Assembly: GCA_018372435.1 (NCBI GenBank)
Contig: JAHAJA010000005.1
Span: forward strand, 139,628-203,627
Direction of reading: 5' to 3'
Source of the DNA: Clostridiales bacterium
Lineage (GTDB): Bacteria > Bacillota > Clostridia > Lachnospirales > Lachnospiraceae
DNA length: 64,000 nt
Part shown: one piece after another, positions 24,838-34,115 of the stretch
How positions within the stretch are numbered: the stretch's first letter is position 1
Layout of the letters: each line of letters starts with the position of its first letter
Position numbers and translations under genes: made by a program
The notes under the pieces: generated by a model
The model's database searches: none
What the model was told of the DNA's origin: nothing
What the model saw: only the letters and a program-made list of their open reading frames with translations

Positions 24838-26010
24838 ATGTTCGTAGAAGAAGCCAATCGAATGCTGAATGATAAAATCCTTCCATTTTGGGAAAATCTA
24901 AAAGATAATACTTATGGTGGTTTTTATGGCTGGTTAGATTATGAGTTGAATTTAGATAAAAAGGCAGTTAAAGGCTGCATATTAAATAGTAGAATCTTAT
25001 GGTTCTTCTCAAATGCATATTTGACAACCAAGGATACGGAGTTGTTACCTTATGCAAAGCATGCGTATGAATTTTTAAAGAAGTATTGTATTGATAAAGA
25101 ATATGGAGGCGTATACTGGTCGTTAAATTATGATGGTACCGTATTTGATAGCACCAAACATACCTATAATCAAGCGTTTGCAATCTATGCATTAGCTTCC
25201 TATTACGATGCAACCAAAGAAGAAGAGGCACTAAAAATTGCTTATGACTTGTATAGAATCATAGAATCAAACTGCACGGATGAAGTAGGATACTTAGAAG
25301 CATTTACATATGATTTCAAACCAGAAGATAATGATAAGTTATCAGAAAATGGTGTAATTGCTGAGAAAACAATGAATACTTTGTTACATGTGTTTGAAGC
25401 TTACACGGAGTTGTATCGAGTAACGAAGGATGAGCAAGTTGCTAAAAAATTATATCTTATAATGGACGTATTCGAGAAGCAAGTATTCAATGAAGAATTA
25501 CGCAGACAAGAAGTGTTCTTTGACAAGAATATGAATAGTATTCTTGATTTACATTCCTATGGTCATGACATAGAAACAGCATGGTTGATAGACAGAGGTT
25601 GCGAGGTGCTTAATGACGCAGAGTTAACAAAGAGAATGCGCCGTATTACAAGTATTTTAGAAGACGAGATTTATAAGGTGGCTTATGTTGACCATTCTCT
25701 ATTGAATGAATGTGAAAAAGGAAATGTTAATCGTATGAGAGTTTGGTGGGTTCAAGCAGAAGCAGTTGTTGGCTTCTTGAATGCCTATGAAAAGTCTAAC
25801 GACGAACGCTATAAGGAAGCTGCCAAAGATATCTTAGAATATATTAAAACAAAACTTGAAGACCAAAGAGACGGTTCAGAATGGTATTGGCAATTAGATG
25901 ATAATCATCTACCAGATACAAGCAAACCAATTGTTGAACCATGGAAATGTCCATATCACAACGGAAGAATGTGCTTTGAAATCATTAGGAGGAATATAGA
26001 TGTTGCATAA
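24838..26010 (+). CDS. Cellobiose 2-epimerase (AGE superfamily)
   Basis: Converts the reducing-end glucose of beta-1,4 disaccharides to mannose and back; in mannan users it turns mannobiose into mannosyl-glucose. The 390-residue (alpha/alpha)6-barrel protein has, counted from ATG 24838, Arg52, His243 and Glu246 (GHDIE) and His374 (CPYHNGRM). These are the numbers I recall for the catalytic residues of Ruminococcus albus cellobiose 2-epimerase, which strongly supports this over N-acylglucosamine 2-epimerase. Typical AGE segments are SRILWFFSNAY and WWVQAEAVVGFLNAYE. It overlaps the downstream GH130 gene by 11 bases, whose AGGAGG site lies inside this gene, so the two are translationally coupled. 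Confidence 0.92.
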   Translation: MFVEEANRMLNDKILPFWENLKDNTYGGFYGWLDYELNLDKKAVKGCILNSRILWFFSNAYLTTKDTELLPYAKHAYEFLKKYCIDKEYGGVYWSLNYDGTVFDSTKHTYNQAFAIYALASYYDATKEEEALKIAYDLYRIIESNCTDEVGYLEAFTYDFKPEDNDKLSENGVIAEKTMNTLLHVFEAYTELYRVTKDEQVAKKLYLIMDVFEKQVFNEELRRQEVFFDKNMNSILDLHSYGHDIETAWLIDRGCEVLNDAELTKRMRRITSILEDEIYKVAYVDHSLLNECEKGNVNRMRVWWVQAEAVVGFLNAYEKSNDERYKEAAKDILEYIKTKLEDQRDGSEWYWQLDDNHLPDTSKPIVEPWKCPYHNGRMCFEIIRRNIDVA

Positions 26011-27175
26011 AAATTATTATACAGAATTAGAAAAGTACAATGCATTAATTAACAAGAAGAATAAGGTGGCGGATTTCTACAATGGAATCTATAATCGTTA
26101 TGAAAATCCTGTATTAACAAGAGACCATATTCCACTAACATGGAAATATGATTTGAATGTAGAAACAAATCCATACTTTATGGAACGTATAGGTGTGAAT
26201 GCTGTAATGAACTCAGGAGCAATTGAATTGAATGGGAAATTCTATTTGGTTGCTAGAATTGAAGGAAATGATCGTAAGTCTTTCTTTGGTGTTGCAGAGA
26301 GTGACAACGGGGTTGATGGCTTCAAGTTCTGGGATTATCCAGTTGAATTACCAGACACTTGTAAAGAAGAAACTAATGTTTATGATATGAGATTAACAAA
26401 GCATGAAGATGGATATATCTATGGTACGTTCTGTTCAGAAAGCAAAGATACAAGTGTTAATGATTTATCTGCAGCAGTTGCGGCAGCTGGTATAGTAAGA
26501 ACAAAGGATCTAAAAACTTGGGAGCGTCTTGATAATTTAAAGACTCTACGTTCCCCACAACAAAGAAACGTTGTACTACATCCAGAGTTTGTGAATGGTA
26601 AATATGCATTCTACACTAGACCAATGGATGATTTTATTGACACTGGCTCAGGCGGTGGTATTGGCTTTGGGTTATGCGATGATATCGAACATGCAGTAAT
26701 TGATGAAGAAATTATTACAAGTTGCAGAAAATATCATACAATTACGGAAGTTAAGAATGGTGCAGGTGCTGTTCCAATTAAGACAGATAAAGGATATATC
26801 CATATTGCTCATGGTGTACGTAATACGGCTGCAGGTCTTCGCTATGTTATCTATGCATTTGCAACAGATCTTAAAGAGCCATGGAAAGTTATCGCTGAGC
26901 CATCTGGATTCTTAATTGCACCATTAGCTTCAGAAAGAGTTGGAGATGTATCTAATGTTGTGTTTACTAACGGAGCAATTGCAAGAGATAACGGTGACGT
27001 ATATATCTACTATGCTTCTTCTGATACAAGAATGCATGTAGCAACAACAACTATTGATAAACTAGTTGACTATGTGTTCAATACACCAGAAGATCCATTA
27101 CGTTCACCTGATTGTGTACAACAAAGATGTGAATTAATTAGAAAAAATCTTGAATATTTAAAAGAAGAAAAATAA
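26000..27175 (+). CDS. GH130 4-O-beta-D-mannosyl-D-glucose phosphorylase
   Basis: This enzyme phosphorolyses mannosyl-beta-1,4-glucose to mannose 1-phosphate and glucose. The 391-residue five-bladed propeller shows GH130 subgroup 1 signatures: PVLTRDHIPLTWKYDLN, NAVMNSGAIELNGKFYLVARIEG, the likely proton donor Asp129 in NVYDMRLTK, and VLHPEFVNGKYAFYTRPMD. Length and motifs resemble the Bacteroides fragilis enzyme. Coupling to the cellobiose 2-epimerase gene is the known pathway pairing for mannobiose. Subgroup 2 mannobiose phosphorylase is less likely given the epimerase partner. Confidence 0.92.
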   Translation: MLHKNYYTELEKYNALINKKNKVADFYNGIYNRYENPVLTRDHIPLTWKYDLNVETNPYFMERIGVNAVMNSGAIELNGKFYLVARIEGNDRKSFFGVAESDNGVDGFKFWDYPVELPDTCKEETNVYDMRLTKHEDGYIYGTFCSESKDTSVNDLSAAVAAAGIVRTKDLKTWERLDNLKTLRSPQQRNVVLHPEFVNGKYAFYTRPMDDFIDTGSGGGIGFGLCDDIEHAVIDEEIITSCRKYHTITEVKNGAGAVPIKTDKGYIHIAHGVRNTAAGLRYVIYAFATDLKEPWKVIAEPSGFLIAPLASERVGDVSNVVFTNGAIARDNGDVYIYYASSDTRMHVATTTIDKLVDYVFNTPEDPLRSPDCVQQRCELIRKNLEYLKEEK

Positions 27176-27235
27176 AGAAGAAAAATAAAAGAGTGCTATG
27201 TATTATAAGTGTTCTAGTAAAGGTTTGTGATTATT

Positions 27236-28300
27236 ATGGAAATGCCAGGAGAAGTAATATTACCAAATGCAAAAGAGTTACAATATTGTGGACGTATTGA
27301 CTTAACAAATGAATTAGAACCAGTGTTTGTCTATGCCTGTAGTTTCGTTACGTTTAAGTTTACAGGTACCACAATACGTGTCATAATAAGTAACATGCAT
27401 TGTTATTATGATAACTATATTGGATATATAATTGATGGCAAACAAGGAAAAATTAAGTTGTCTCAAGGGCAAGATAAGGAATGTATATTACTAAAAGATA
27501 ATTTAGAAGACAAAGAACATGAGATAATCTTTTTTAAACGTATGGATGCTTGCCATTACTTCACACTTTTTGGGTTTATTATTGATGAAGGAGCTGTCGT
27601 TAATTCGGCTCCTTCATTTCCAACTAGACGTATAGAAGTATATGGTGACTCGGTTTCAGCAGGAGAGTTATCTGAGGCAATAGATTATATCGGAAAACCG
27701 GATCCAAAGCACAATGGCGAATACTCTAATTCGTGGTATTCCTATGCGTGGATGGCGGCTAGAAAATTAGAAGCTCAGATTCATGATATTGCACAAGGTG
27801 GAATATCGCTATTAGATGGGACTGGTTGGTTTGGCGCACCACATTACTATGGAATGGAACATACATGGGATAAACTTCGCTATCATTCAGAATTAGGACC
27901 AAAGACTCCCTGGGACTTTACGAAATATGTGCCGCATGTAGTAGTTGTTGCAATTGGTCAGAATGATAACAATCCAGTCGATTATATGAAAGAGAATTAT
28001 CAAGGAGAAAAGGCAAGCCGGTGGAGAATTCAATACGCAGAATGGATTAAGAAAATTCGTAAAACTTATCCCAATGCGTTAATTATACTGTCAACAACTA
28101 TATTGAATCATCACGCTAACTGGGATAAAGCAATTGGTGAGGTATGTGAAGAACTTGGTGATGAGAAAATTGTACATTTTCTATATAAGAAAAATGGTCA
28201 GGGTACACCAGGACATATACGTATCTTGGAAGCAGAAGAGATGGCAGATGAACTAAGTGAATTTATTCTGTCGTTTGGTGATGAGATATGGAATGGTTGA
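27236..28300 (+). CDS. CE2-type SGNH acetyl esterase
   Basis: The protein has an N-terminal jelly-roll (about 1-125) and an SGNH hydrolase domain with the nucleophile block YGDSVSAGE, VAIGQNDNNP (block III) and PGHIR near residue 320 (catalytic His region). This two-domain order is that of CE2 acetyl-xylan/mannan esterases. With no signal peptide, and between the mannosylglucose phosphorylase and phosphohexomutase genes, it probably removes acetyl groups from imported manno-oligosaccharides, enabling phosphorolysis. The frame is open from GTG 27227, but AAAGG sits too close to it; ATG 27236 (355 residues) is preferred, with 27242 possible. Confidence 0.83.
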   Translation: MEMPGEVILPNAKELQYCGRIDLTNELEPVFVYACSFVTFKFTGTTIRVIISNMHCYYDNYIGYIIDGKQGKIKLSQGQDKECILLKDNLEDKEHEIIFFKRMDACHYFTLFGFIIDEGAVVNSAPSFPTRRIEVYGDSVSAGELSEAIDYIGKPDPKHNGEYSNSWYSYAWMAARKLEAQIHDIAQGGISLLDGTGWFGAPHYYGMEHTWDKLRYHSELGPKTPWDFTKYVPHVVVVAIGQNDNNPVDYMKENYQGEKASRWRIQYAEWIKKIRKTYPNALIILSTTILNHHANWDKAIGEVCEELGDEKIVHFLYKKNGQGTPGHIRILEAEEMADELSEFILSFGDEIWNG

Positions 28301-28318
28301 TGACTTTAGGAGGTCTAT

Positions 28319-30052
28319 ATGAGTTATTTAGAGAAATACAAAGAGTGGTGTGAAAATCCGTATTTTGATACCGAAACAAGAGAAGAGCTACTTGAATTAA
28401 AGGGGAATGAGCAAGAGATTCAGGATCGTTTCTATCGTGATTTAGCTTTTGGAACAGGTGGATTACGTGGAGTTCTTGGTAACGGAACAAATCGTATGAA
28501 TATCTATACGGTTAGGAAAGCAACACAAGGTTTAGCGAATTATGTTTGCAAGAAAGCTGGACAAGAAAAAGGTGTTGCAATTGCTTATGACTCTCGTTTA
28601 ATGTCAAGAGAGTTCGCTGAAGAAACGGCATTGTGTTTTGCGGCTAACGGTATTAGAGCGTATGTATTCCCATCATTACGTCCAACGCCAGAACTTTCTT
28701 TTGCTGTACGTAGATTAGGTTGTATCGCAGGTGTAGTAATTACAGCTAGCCATAACCCATCTAATTACAATGGATATAAGGTATATTGGGAAGATGGTGC
28801 ACAGATAACAGCTCCCCTTGATGCTGAGATAATTGCAGAAGTGAATGCAATCACTGATTATGCAGTTGTTAAAACAATGGAAATGAAAGAAGCAGAGGAA
28901 AAGGGACTATATAAAGTAATCGGAAGTGATATCGATGACGAATATATCGCCAAGATGAAAGAGTTAGTACTAAATCCAGAGCAACTTCGTGAATATGCAA
29001 AGCAAATTAAAGTTGTATATACACCATTACATGGAACAGGACTTGTTCCGGTTACTAGAATCTTGAAAGAAATTGGATTTGAACAGGTATATGTTGTACC
29101 AGAACAAGAACAACCAGATGGAAGATTCCCAACCATTAGTTATCCTAACCCAGAAGATCCTAAAGCGTTTGCTATGGCAATTGAATTAGCAAAGAAGGTA
29201 GATGCAGATATTATTCTAGCAACAGATCCTGACGCTGACCGTCTTGGTATCTATGCTAAGAATACACAAACCGGAGAGTATGTATCGTTCACAGGTAATA
29301 TGTCTGGAATGTTAATCTGTGAATATATATTATCGCAACGAAAAGAACTTAATAAGATGCCTAACAACGGTGCACTAGTAACAACAATTGTGTCGAGCAA
29401 TATGGCATTAGCAGTAGCGAAGGAATATGGATTAGCTTGTATTGAAACCTTAACCGGATTCAAATATATTGGAGAACAGATTAAATTCTTTGAACAACAA
29501 AATTCATACCAATACCTTTTTGGATTTGAAGAAAGCTATGGTTGTTTGATTGGAACCTATGCAAGGGATAAAGATGCAGTATCCGCTGTTATGGCTCTTT
29601 GCGAAGCTGCAGCATATTACAAAGCTCATAATCTTACTTTGTGGGATCAGATGCTACGTATCTATGATAAATATGGCTACTACATGGAAGACTTGCATAC
29701 AATCACACTAAAAGGTCAAGACGGTGCAGAAAGAATTAATCGCATTATGGATCGTTTCCGTACAGAGAATGTTTTATCCATAGCAGATACGAAAGTAAAA
29801 GCACTTCGTGACTATGACAATGATGTAGTAATTAATTATGAGACAGCAGAAAAAACTACAACAGGATTACCAAAGTCAAATGTTCTGTATTTTGATTTAG
29901 TAGATGATGTATGGTGTTGTGTAAGACCATCGGGAACAGAACCTAAGATTAAGTTCTATATGGGAGTAAAAGCGAAGTCCTTAGAAGAGGGAAGAGAACA
30001 ACTTGAAAAGTTAAAACAGGCGATGAGCGAATTTGCTGAAGAAACAAAATAA
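28319..30052 (+). CDS. Alpha-D-phosphohexomutase (phosphoglucomutase/phosphomannomutase)
   Basis: Interconverts hexose 1- and 6-phosphates. The 577-residue four-domain protein has the phosphoserine loop VITASHNPSNYNGYKVYW, the Mg site DPDADRLG, the sugar-binding GFEESYG and the phosphate-binding RPSGTEPKIKFY. It begins 18 bases after the esterase gene behind AGGAGG and ends the operon at a 22-bp terminator. In this operon it would turn mannose 1-phosphate from the GH130 reaction into mannose 6-phosphate, though family members usually also act on glucose 1-phosphate. Confidence 0.94.
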   Translation: MSYLEKYKEWCENPYFDTETREELLELKGNEQEIQDRFYRDLAFGTGGLRGVLGNGTNRMNIYTVRKATQGLANYVCKKAGQEKGVAIAYDSRLMSREFAEETALCFAANGIRAYVFPSLRPTPELSFAVRRLGCIAGVVITASHNPSNYNGYKVYWEDGAQITAPLDAEIIAEVNAITDYAVVKTMEMKEAEEKGLYKVIGSDIDDEYIAKMKELVLNPEQLREYAKQIKVVYTPLHGTGLVPVTRILKEIGFEQVYVVPEQEQPDGRFPTISYPNPEDPKAFAMAIELAKKVDADIILATDPDADRLGIYAKNTQTGEYVSFTGNMSGMLICEYILSQRKELNKMPNNGALVTTIVSSNMALAVAKEYGLACIETLTGFKYIGEQIKFFEQQNSYQYLFGFEESYGCLIGTYARDKDAVSAVMALCEAAAYYKAHNLTLWDQMLRIYDKYGYYMEDLHTITLKGQDGAERINRIMDRFRTENVLSIADTKVKALRDYDNDVVINYETAEKTTTGLPKSNVLYFDLVDDVWCCVRPSGTEPKIKFYMGVKAKSLEEGREQLEKLKQAMSEFAEETK

Positions 30053-30058
30053 ATAGAG

Positions 30059-30110
30059 AAGGTCGAGGATATCAATTTGATTATATCAAATTGATATCCT
30101 CGACCTTTTT
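30059..30110 (+). terminator. Very strong terminator of the mannan operon
   Basis: A perfect 22-bp stem (30059-30080 with 30086-30107, core GGTCGAGGATATC) around a five-base loop, followed by TTT. Confidence 0.95.
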
Positions 30111-30197
30111 CACTTTCAGTTTACTTGCGAGTATTTTTTTATTTGTAATTATTGATATCTATGTAACCAATAAGTCTTATGAAGGAAAATGAATGGT

Positions 30198-30944
30198 TTA
30201 TTCGTATTCTACTACATCTAACCATTTCATTAACAATTCTCTTTCTTCTGGTTTGTTTTTCGTTAATTGTGCTGCAGCGACAATTGGCAACCAAGTCTGT
30301 ACGTAACGTTTTTCTGTTTGACTCTTCTTGCAGAAGAGATCTAGATATAAGTCTGCGGCTTTTGGATTATCTAATGATAATAGAAGATAAGTTCTTGCAG
30401 CGTCAGCGCTGGCATTTCCTTGTGAAGCATGCACCCAATCCAGAACGTATAATTTATCGTTAGAAACGATGATGTTCTTAGGATTGAAATCACCATGACA
30501 TACTTTGGTGTGTTTTGGCATTCCATCTAGTCTGGTTAATAAATCATATTTCTTAATGCTATCAATGCAATCAAGACTATTGATTTGACGAACCATCTTA
30601 TCCTTGAGCTTATTAAGTTGTGGAGATCGTTTGGAATGAATCTCTAATTGCAAGTCCACCATCTGTTCAATATAGGATTGCAATTTGTCAGGATTATCTT
30701 TCATTAATTGGTATAGAATCTTGCCTTCAATGAAATTCATGCTAATAGCCCATTGTCCATCGATGATGGATACTTCACTTATACTTGGGATATCTAATCC
30801 TGTTTCTTCGACTCGTGAGGTATTTAACGCTTCATTCAATACTTCTGTTTTAGGAAAATCTTTATTAAATACTTTAATTGCAATGTCCCCATCTCGGTAT
30901 ACACTTGCATTTGTACCTTTAGATATTAAATTCTCTAACTTCAT
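30198..30944 (-). CDS. Aminoglycoside phosphotransferase (APH)-like kinase
   Basis: The 248-residue protein starts at ATG 30944 behind GAGGAG. It has a kinase-like N-lobe (SKGTNASVYRDGDIAIKVF), the catalytic loop VCHGDFNPKNIIV (His-x-Asp with the metal-binding Asn) and the metal-binding LDWVHASQGNASADAAR. The fold phosphorylates small molecules (choline, homoserine, aminoglycosides and others). The substrate cannot be assigned. It is monocistronic and convergent to the mannan operon. Antibiotic resistance should not be assumed from the family name. Confidence 0.85.
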   Translation of the reverse strand: MKLENLISKGTNASVYRDGDIAIKVFNKDFPKTEVLNEALNTSRVEETGLDIPSISEVSIIDGQWAISMNFIEGKILYQLMKDNPDKLQSYIEQMVDLQLEIHSKRSPQLNKLKDKMVRQINSLDCIDSIKKYDLLTRLDGMPKHTKVCHGDFNPKNIIVSNDKLYVLDWVHASQGNASADAARTYLLLSLDNPKAADLYLDLFCKKSQTEKRYVQTWLPIVAAAQLTKNKPEERELLMKWLDVVEYE

Positions 30945-31344
30945 ATGAATCGCTCCTCTCGTTGCTGTCTTACCTGTTAAGTTTACCATTATGTTACATG
31001 TTAGTAATCTTTTGGATTGATTATATTATACTACAAACTGCTCAAAAAGTACAGTGTATTAGGGTGTAAATTATTAAAAATATATAAAAAAATAAGATGT
31101 GATATAAAAATATGATCAAAATGTTTAAAAAAGATAAAAATTTGCAACAAAACAATACAATATGTTTAAAATTTATAAATAAAAGTCGAGAAATAGCTAG
31201 AAATTGAAGCAGAAGTATGGTAAAATATAAACAAAACAAAGAATAGTATATGAACTGTGATATACAAATATTACAAAATTGTGTTTTGTAAGAATGCCAA
31301 AAGAAAACTAGTTCAAAGACTTTGGAAGGGAGCATTTTGCTATT
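30945..31344. other. AT-rich divergent intergenic region
   Basis: About 400 bases between the divergent kinase and chemoreceptor genes. It consists mainly of A/T runs. I see no gene, no strong hairpin and no clear sigma-D (flagellar) promoter; only a GGAAGGGAG ribosome binding site for the downstream gene is evident. Confidence 0.5.
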
Positions 31345-32310
31345 ATGAGTATATTAAAGAAAAGTAAAAAAACAAGTAATACTGAAAATATTAATACTCA
31401 GCAACTGGAAGTTAAAGAGAAGGCAAAACAAATACATATAGGAGTAAAGCACATAGAAGATTCAATTGAGTATTTTATGAATGGAGAAGGGGATATATCA
31501 AAATATTTTGAAGAGATTAGAGAAGGTTTTGATTCAACTTCATTAAAACTTGGAAACATGAATGAGAATTTAGATAATAGACAAAAGAATTTCAAGGATT
31601 TTCATATATATGCGAGTCAAGTGAATGATATCGTTTCAAAGTCTGATGATGCAATAACAGAAGCAGATAATAAGATGGGAACATTATCGAATTATATAGA
31701 ACAAAGTTGCGATCAGTTAGGTAATATTACGAATACATTCCGTACATTAGAGAAAAACTTCGAGAACATTCAAGAAATGTCAAAGAATATTACAGGGATA
31801 GCTTCCAATACAAATTTATTAGCGCTAAATGCATCCATTGAAGCTGCTAGAGCAGGTGATGCCGGAAGGGGATTTGCAGTTGTAGCGGAACAGATTCGTG
31901 AGTTATCTACATCAACAACGAAGTTGGTATCAGGGATTGATGAATCGGTACAAGCATTGTTTGATAGTTTAGATGGTTTAAAGAAAGAAATTGAAAAAAC
32001 AAAAGGCACAATTCAAGAGAACCTTTCATATGCTAATGATGTTAAGACTAATTTTGTGCAAGTTACAGAGTATACGAAAGAAGTAAAAGAATTCAGTGAT
32101 AGGATTGTATCTCAAATCGGTGATACAGGGAGTGAAATTCAATCTATTGGCAATGATACAACCGATATAGCTAGTGTAATACATAAATTAGGTAGCAAAT
32201 TAGATACTTTGAATGAGAAGATGACTAATAAATCAGCCTTGCTATGTGAGGTAAGTGATTTCCTAAAGCAACTTGACAATCTAGTTGATGAAGAAATCAA
32301 AGAGGTATAA
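31345..32310 (+). CDS. Soluble methyl-accepting chemotaxis-type protein
   Basis: A 321-residue protein without transmembrane segments. Residues about 130-320 form the coiled-coil signalling domain, with the hairpin tip sequence NTNLLALNASIEAARAGDAGRGFAVVAEQIRELS that contacts CheA and CheW. The N-terminal 120 residues are predicted helical, with no sensor domain I recognise. It should sense an intracellular signal or relay from a partner. No che genes are adjacent. Confidence 0.9.
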   Translation: MSILKKSKKTSNTENINTQQLEVKEKAKQIHIGVKHIEDSIEYFMNGEGDISKYFEEIREGFDSTSLKLGNMNENLDNRQKNFKDFHIYASQVNDIVSKSDDAITEADNKMGTLSNYIEQSCDQLGNITNTFRTLEKNFENIQEMSKNITGIASNTNLLALNASIEAARAGDAGRGFAVVAEQIRELSTSTTKLVSGIDESVQALFDSLDGLKKEIEKTKGTIQENLSYANDVKTNFVQVTEYTKEVKEFSDRIVSQIGDTGSEIQSIGNDTTDIASVIHKLGSKLDTLNEKMTNKSALLCEVSDFLKQLDNLVDEEIKEV

Positions 32311-32359
32311 GGTTGTATTACAAATCAGAGGAGAGTAATTAACTACCGTACTATAATAG

Positions 32360-32650
32360 AAGATTGATATTATAGAAGGCGGAGTATATTACGGTGAAAT
32401 GATTACAACACTTGAAGCTTAAGCACTAAAGAGTCCAACTGCCATGGTATGGTTAAGATGATGGTATGTGAATTCTAATATAGAAGAAGCTGCGGTTATG
32501 ATAGAAGAATAAGACATCATATCAGTAGCAGTTACAATGAATACGTTACCATATTGTAATATTGTCTTTATCGAAGGAGAAGAGAGAAAGTCAATATTAA
32601 GTGTATAACTTATCTTGGAGATAGCATCGGCAAGATGTGGGTTAATTGAA
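32360..32650 (+). pseudogene. Possible decayed gene
   Basis: One plus-strand frame reads as protein-like sequence (for example KIDIIEGGVYYGEMITTLEA, then ALKSPTAMVWLR, then DIISVAVTMNTLPYCNIVFI) but is broken by TAA, TGA, TAA and TAA stops over 97 codons. The composition is unlike random intergenic DNA. An open minus-strand frame over the same bases looks like its shadow. I recognise no family, and chance cannot be excluded. The region 32311-32359 holds nothing else notable. Confidence 0.3.
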
Positions 32651-32680
32651 GGCAATGTCTTTTTCAATAGACACTGCCTT
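32649..32680. terminator. Terminator-like hairpin after the phospholipase gene
   Basis: Two 12-base arms (32649-32660, 32669-32680) pair completely in minus-strand RNA with one G-U pair, whereas plus-strand RNA has an A-C mismatch. It starts 12 bases after the minus-strand stop at 32692, so it most likely ends that gene; the T-tract is weak. Confidence 0.6.
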
Positions 32681-32691
32681 CTTATTTTCGT

Positions 32692-33693
32692 CTAAGAATT
32701 ACCTACATCTAGGCCACTGTGGTAAGAGCGATTACCAATTGCTTCTATGAGACGATCGAACCTAGTATAATCAATTAACCCATTGGATTTGCTATTAAGG
32801 TAAGCGGTAATATGCGAGAGAATATTCTGATAATAGATGGCTGCCTTACTATATAAATCATAGATAGAGTCTGTTGATTCAATGCTAGTATCCCATGGGT
32901 TTTTCCAAGTGGAATTGCTAAGATTGCATGCATCCATGGTATCTATAAGGGTATCGTTAATCATAAGAGATGAAACTATATGTTCCTGTCTTAGTAATTT
33001 TTCAAGAACACGTATCGTTCGTTGTTTTCTTCCAGTTTGATCGTGTAAGAATAAAGTTTCGATTTTCATGGAGGTGATTGCCTTTTTAATCTTAGAAGGG
33101 CTTGTTATTCTGGAACCTTTTCCCGTATCCAGGAGAAATGAATGGAAGGTTTTATTAATACTGATACTCAGTAAGTTTGAAATAATTGCCTTATCTTTAT
33201 AAGATAGTGATATTGTTTTAGAAGGATAGAACTTCGAGGGGGCTAGTCCCTTTCGCTCTAGCAATAGTTTCTTATCAATTATGGCTTCTAATATACCGTG
33301 TAGACTAAAAGAAGTGACATTCGATCCACGAATGTCAGGTGAATAACCAGTTCTATAGTAGATATAGGGGTGTATATGTGCATCTAAGGAATAGTGGGCA
33401 AGTAATCCACATAGGTAAGCAAGACCACAATCATATTTCGAATCTGTTAATGTAGAGAGTTTATTCAGATAATTTTGAAAGAACAGGGATACTCTATGTT
33501 CGTGCATATGATTGCCTACATTATATTCTGAAGGGCCTAAGATAAGGGATATATCGAAAAAGAAGATATCGGGACCTTGCAGACCAAGTTTGTACGCGTT
33601 TTGATTCTGATATAAGATTGTTTTGATTTTACTTACTGTAAGGGTCTGGTACATATCAACCCCATATAAGTAATGTGTTATATAAGCTGGCAT
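32692..33693 (-). CDS. Zinc-dependent phospholipase C family protein
   Basis: The 333-residue protein begins MPAYITHYLYGVDMY and carries a histidine-rich array, GNHMHEHR (near 80) and LLAHYSLDAHIHPYIYY (near 115), typical of the zinc-dependent phospholipase C / S1-P1 nuclease-like fold. No signal peptide is visible, unlike secreted clostridial phospholipases, so it is probably an intracellular hydrolase on an unknown phosphoester. An AAGGAGA site precedes the ATG. It is a single-gene unit. Confidence 0.8.
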   Translation of the reverse strand: MPAYITHYLYGVDMYQTLTVSKIKTILYQNQNAYKLGLQGPDIFFFDISLILGPSEYNVGNHMHEHRVSLFFQNYLNKLSTLTDSKYDCGLAYLCGLLAHYSLDAHIHPYIYYRTGYSPDIRGSNVTSFSLHGILEAIIDKKLLLERKGLAPSKFYPSKTISLSYKDKAIISNLLSISINKTFHSFLLDTGKGSRITSPSKIKKAITSMKIETLFLHDQTGRKQRTIRVLEKLLRQEHIVSSLMINDTLIDTMDACNLSNSTWKNPWDTSIESTDSIYDLYSKAAIYYQNILSHITAYLNSKSNGLIDYTRFDRLIEAIGNRSYHSGLDVGNS

Positions 33694-34115
33694 AGTATCT
33701 CCTTGTGAAACTAAATAGTCATTTAAATCTTTTTAATAAAGTATAGTATAACAGAAGAAGCAGTAAATGATACGGAGATATTCTAGATGAAAGAATATCT
33801 CCATTTTATGAATTCTTCTGAGTTTGATGTTTCTTTTAGGATCACTGTGTTACTATATAGAAGTGCCCTTTGCTTCATAATGTGGCAAGCAAGAAGCTTG
33901 TTTTGCCACATAGATGTGGTCAGTACACTAACATTAAAGATAAAAAGGAAATATTCTGTTTTTTCGACAAGTAAATTATGATATAAATTATTGATATCAT
34001 TTAAAATAGGTAGTAGATTTTATTTATTATACTAGTTATAATAAAGGACGTGACTAAAGATGTTGTGTAATACATTTAAGAAATACTGATATTTTGATAA
34101 GGTAAGGGTGAAACG
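33694..34115. other. Intergenic region with two hairpins
   Basis: GGAGATATTCT (33774-33784) pairs with AGAATATCTCC (33792-33802), followed by ATTTTA. A second hairpin has TGTGGCAA (33881-33888) and TTGCCACA (33903-33910) with an inner CAAG/CTTG. An open frame at 33787-33981 crosses both and has no ribosome binding site, so I do not call it. A small RNA is possible but unsupported. Confidence 0.45.

Noticed and set aside
30198..30944. Aminoglycoside resistance gene
   Set aside because: Only the general APH kinase fold is supported; no mobile context or specific resistance-family signature is present.
30945..31344. Sigma-D (flagellar) promoter for the soluble chemoreceptor
   Set aside because: No convincing TAAA-N15-GCCGATAT-like match was visible.
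32419..32667. Open minus-strand frame of 82 codons
   Set aside because: It starts with TTG inside a terminator-like hairpin, has no ribosome binding site, and overlaps a more protein-like but broken plus-strand frame.
33787..33981. 64-codon plus-strand ORF
   Set aside because: It begins inside a hairpin, lacks a ribosome binding site and its composition is not protein-like.
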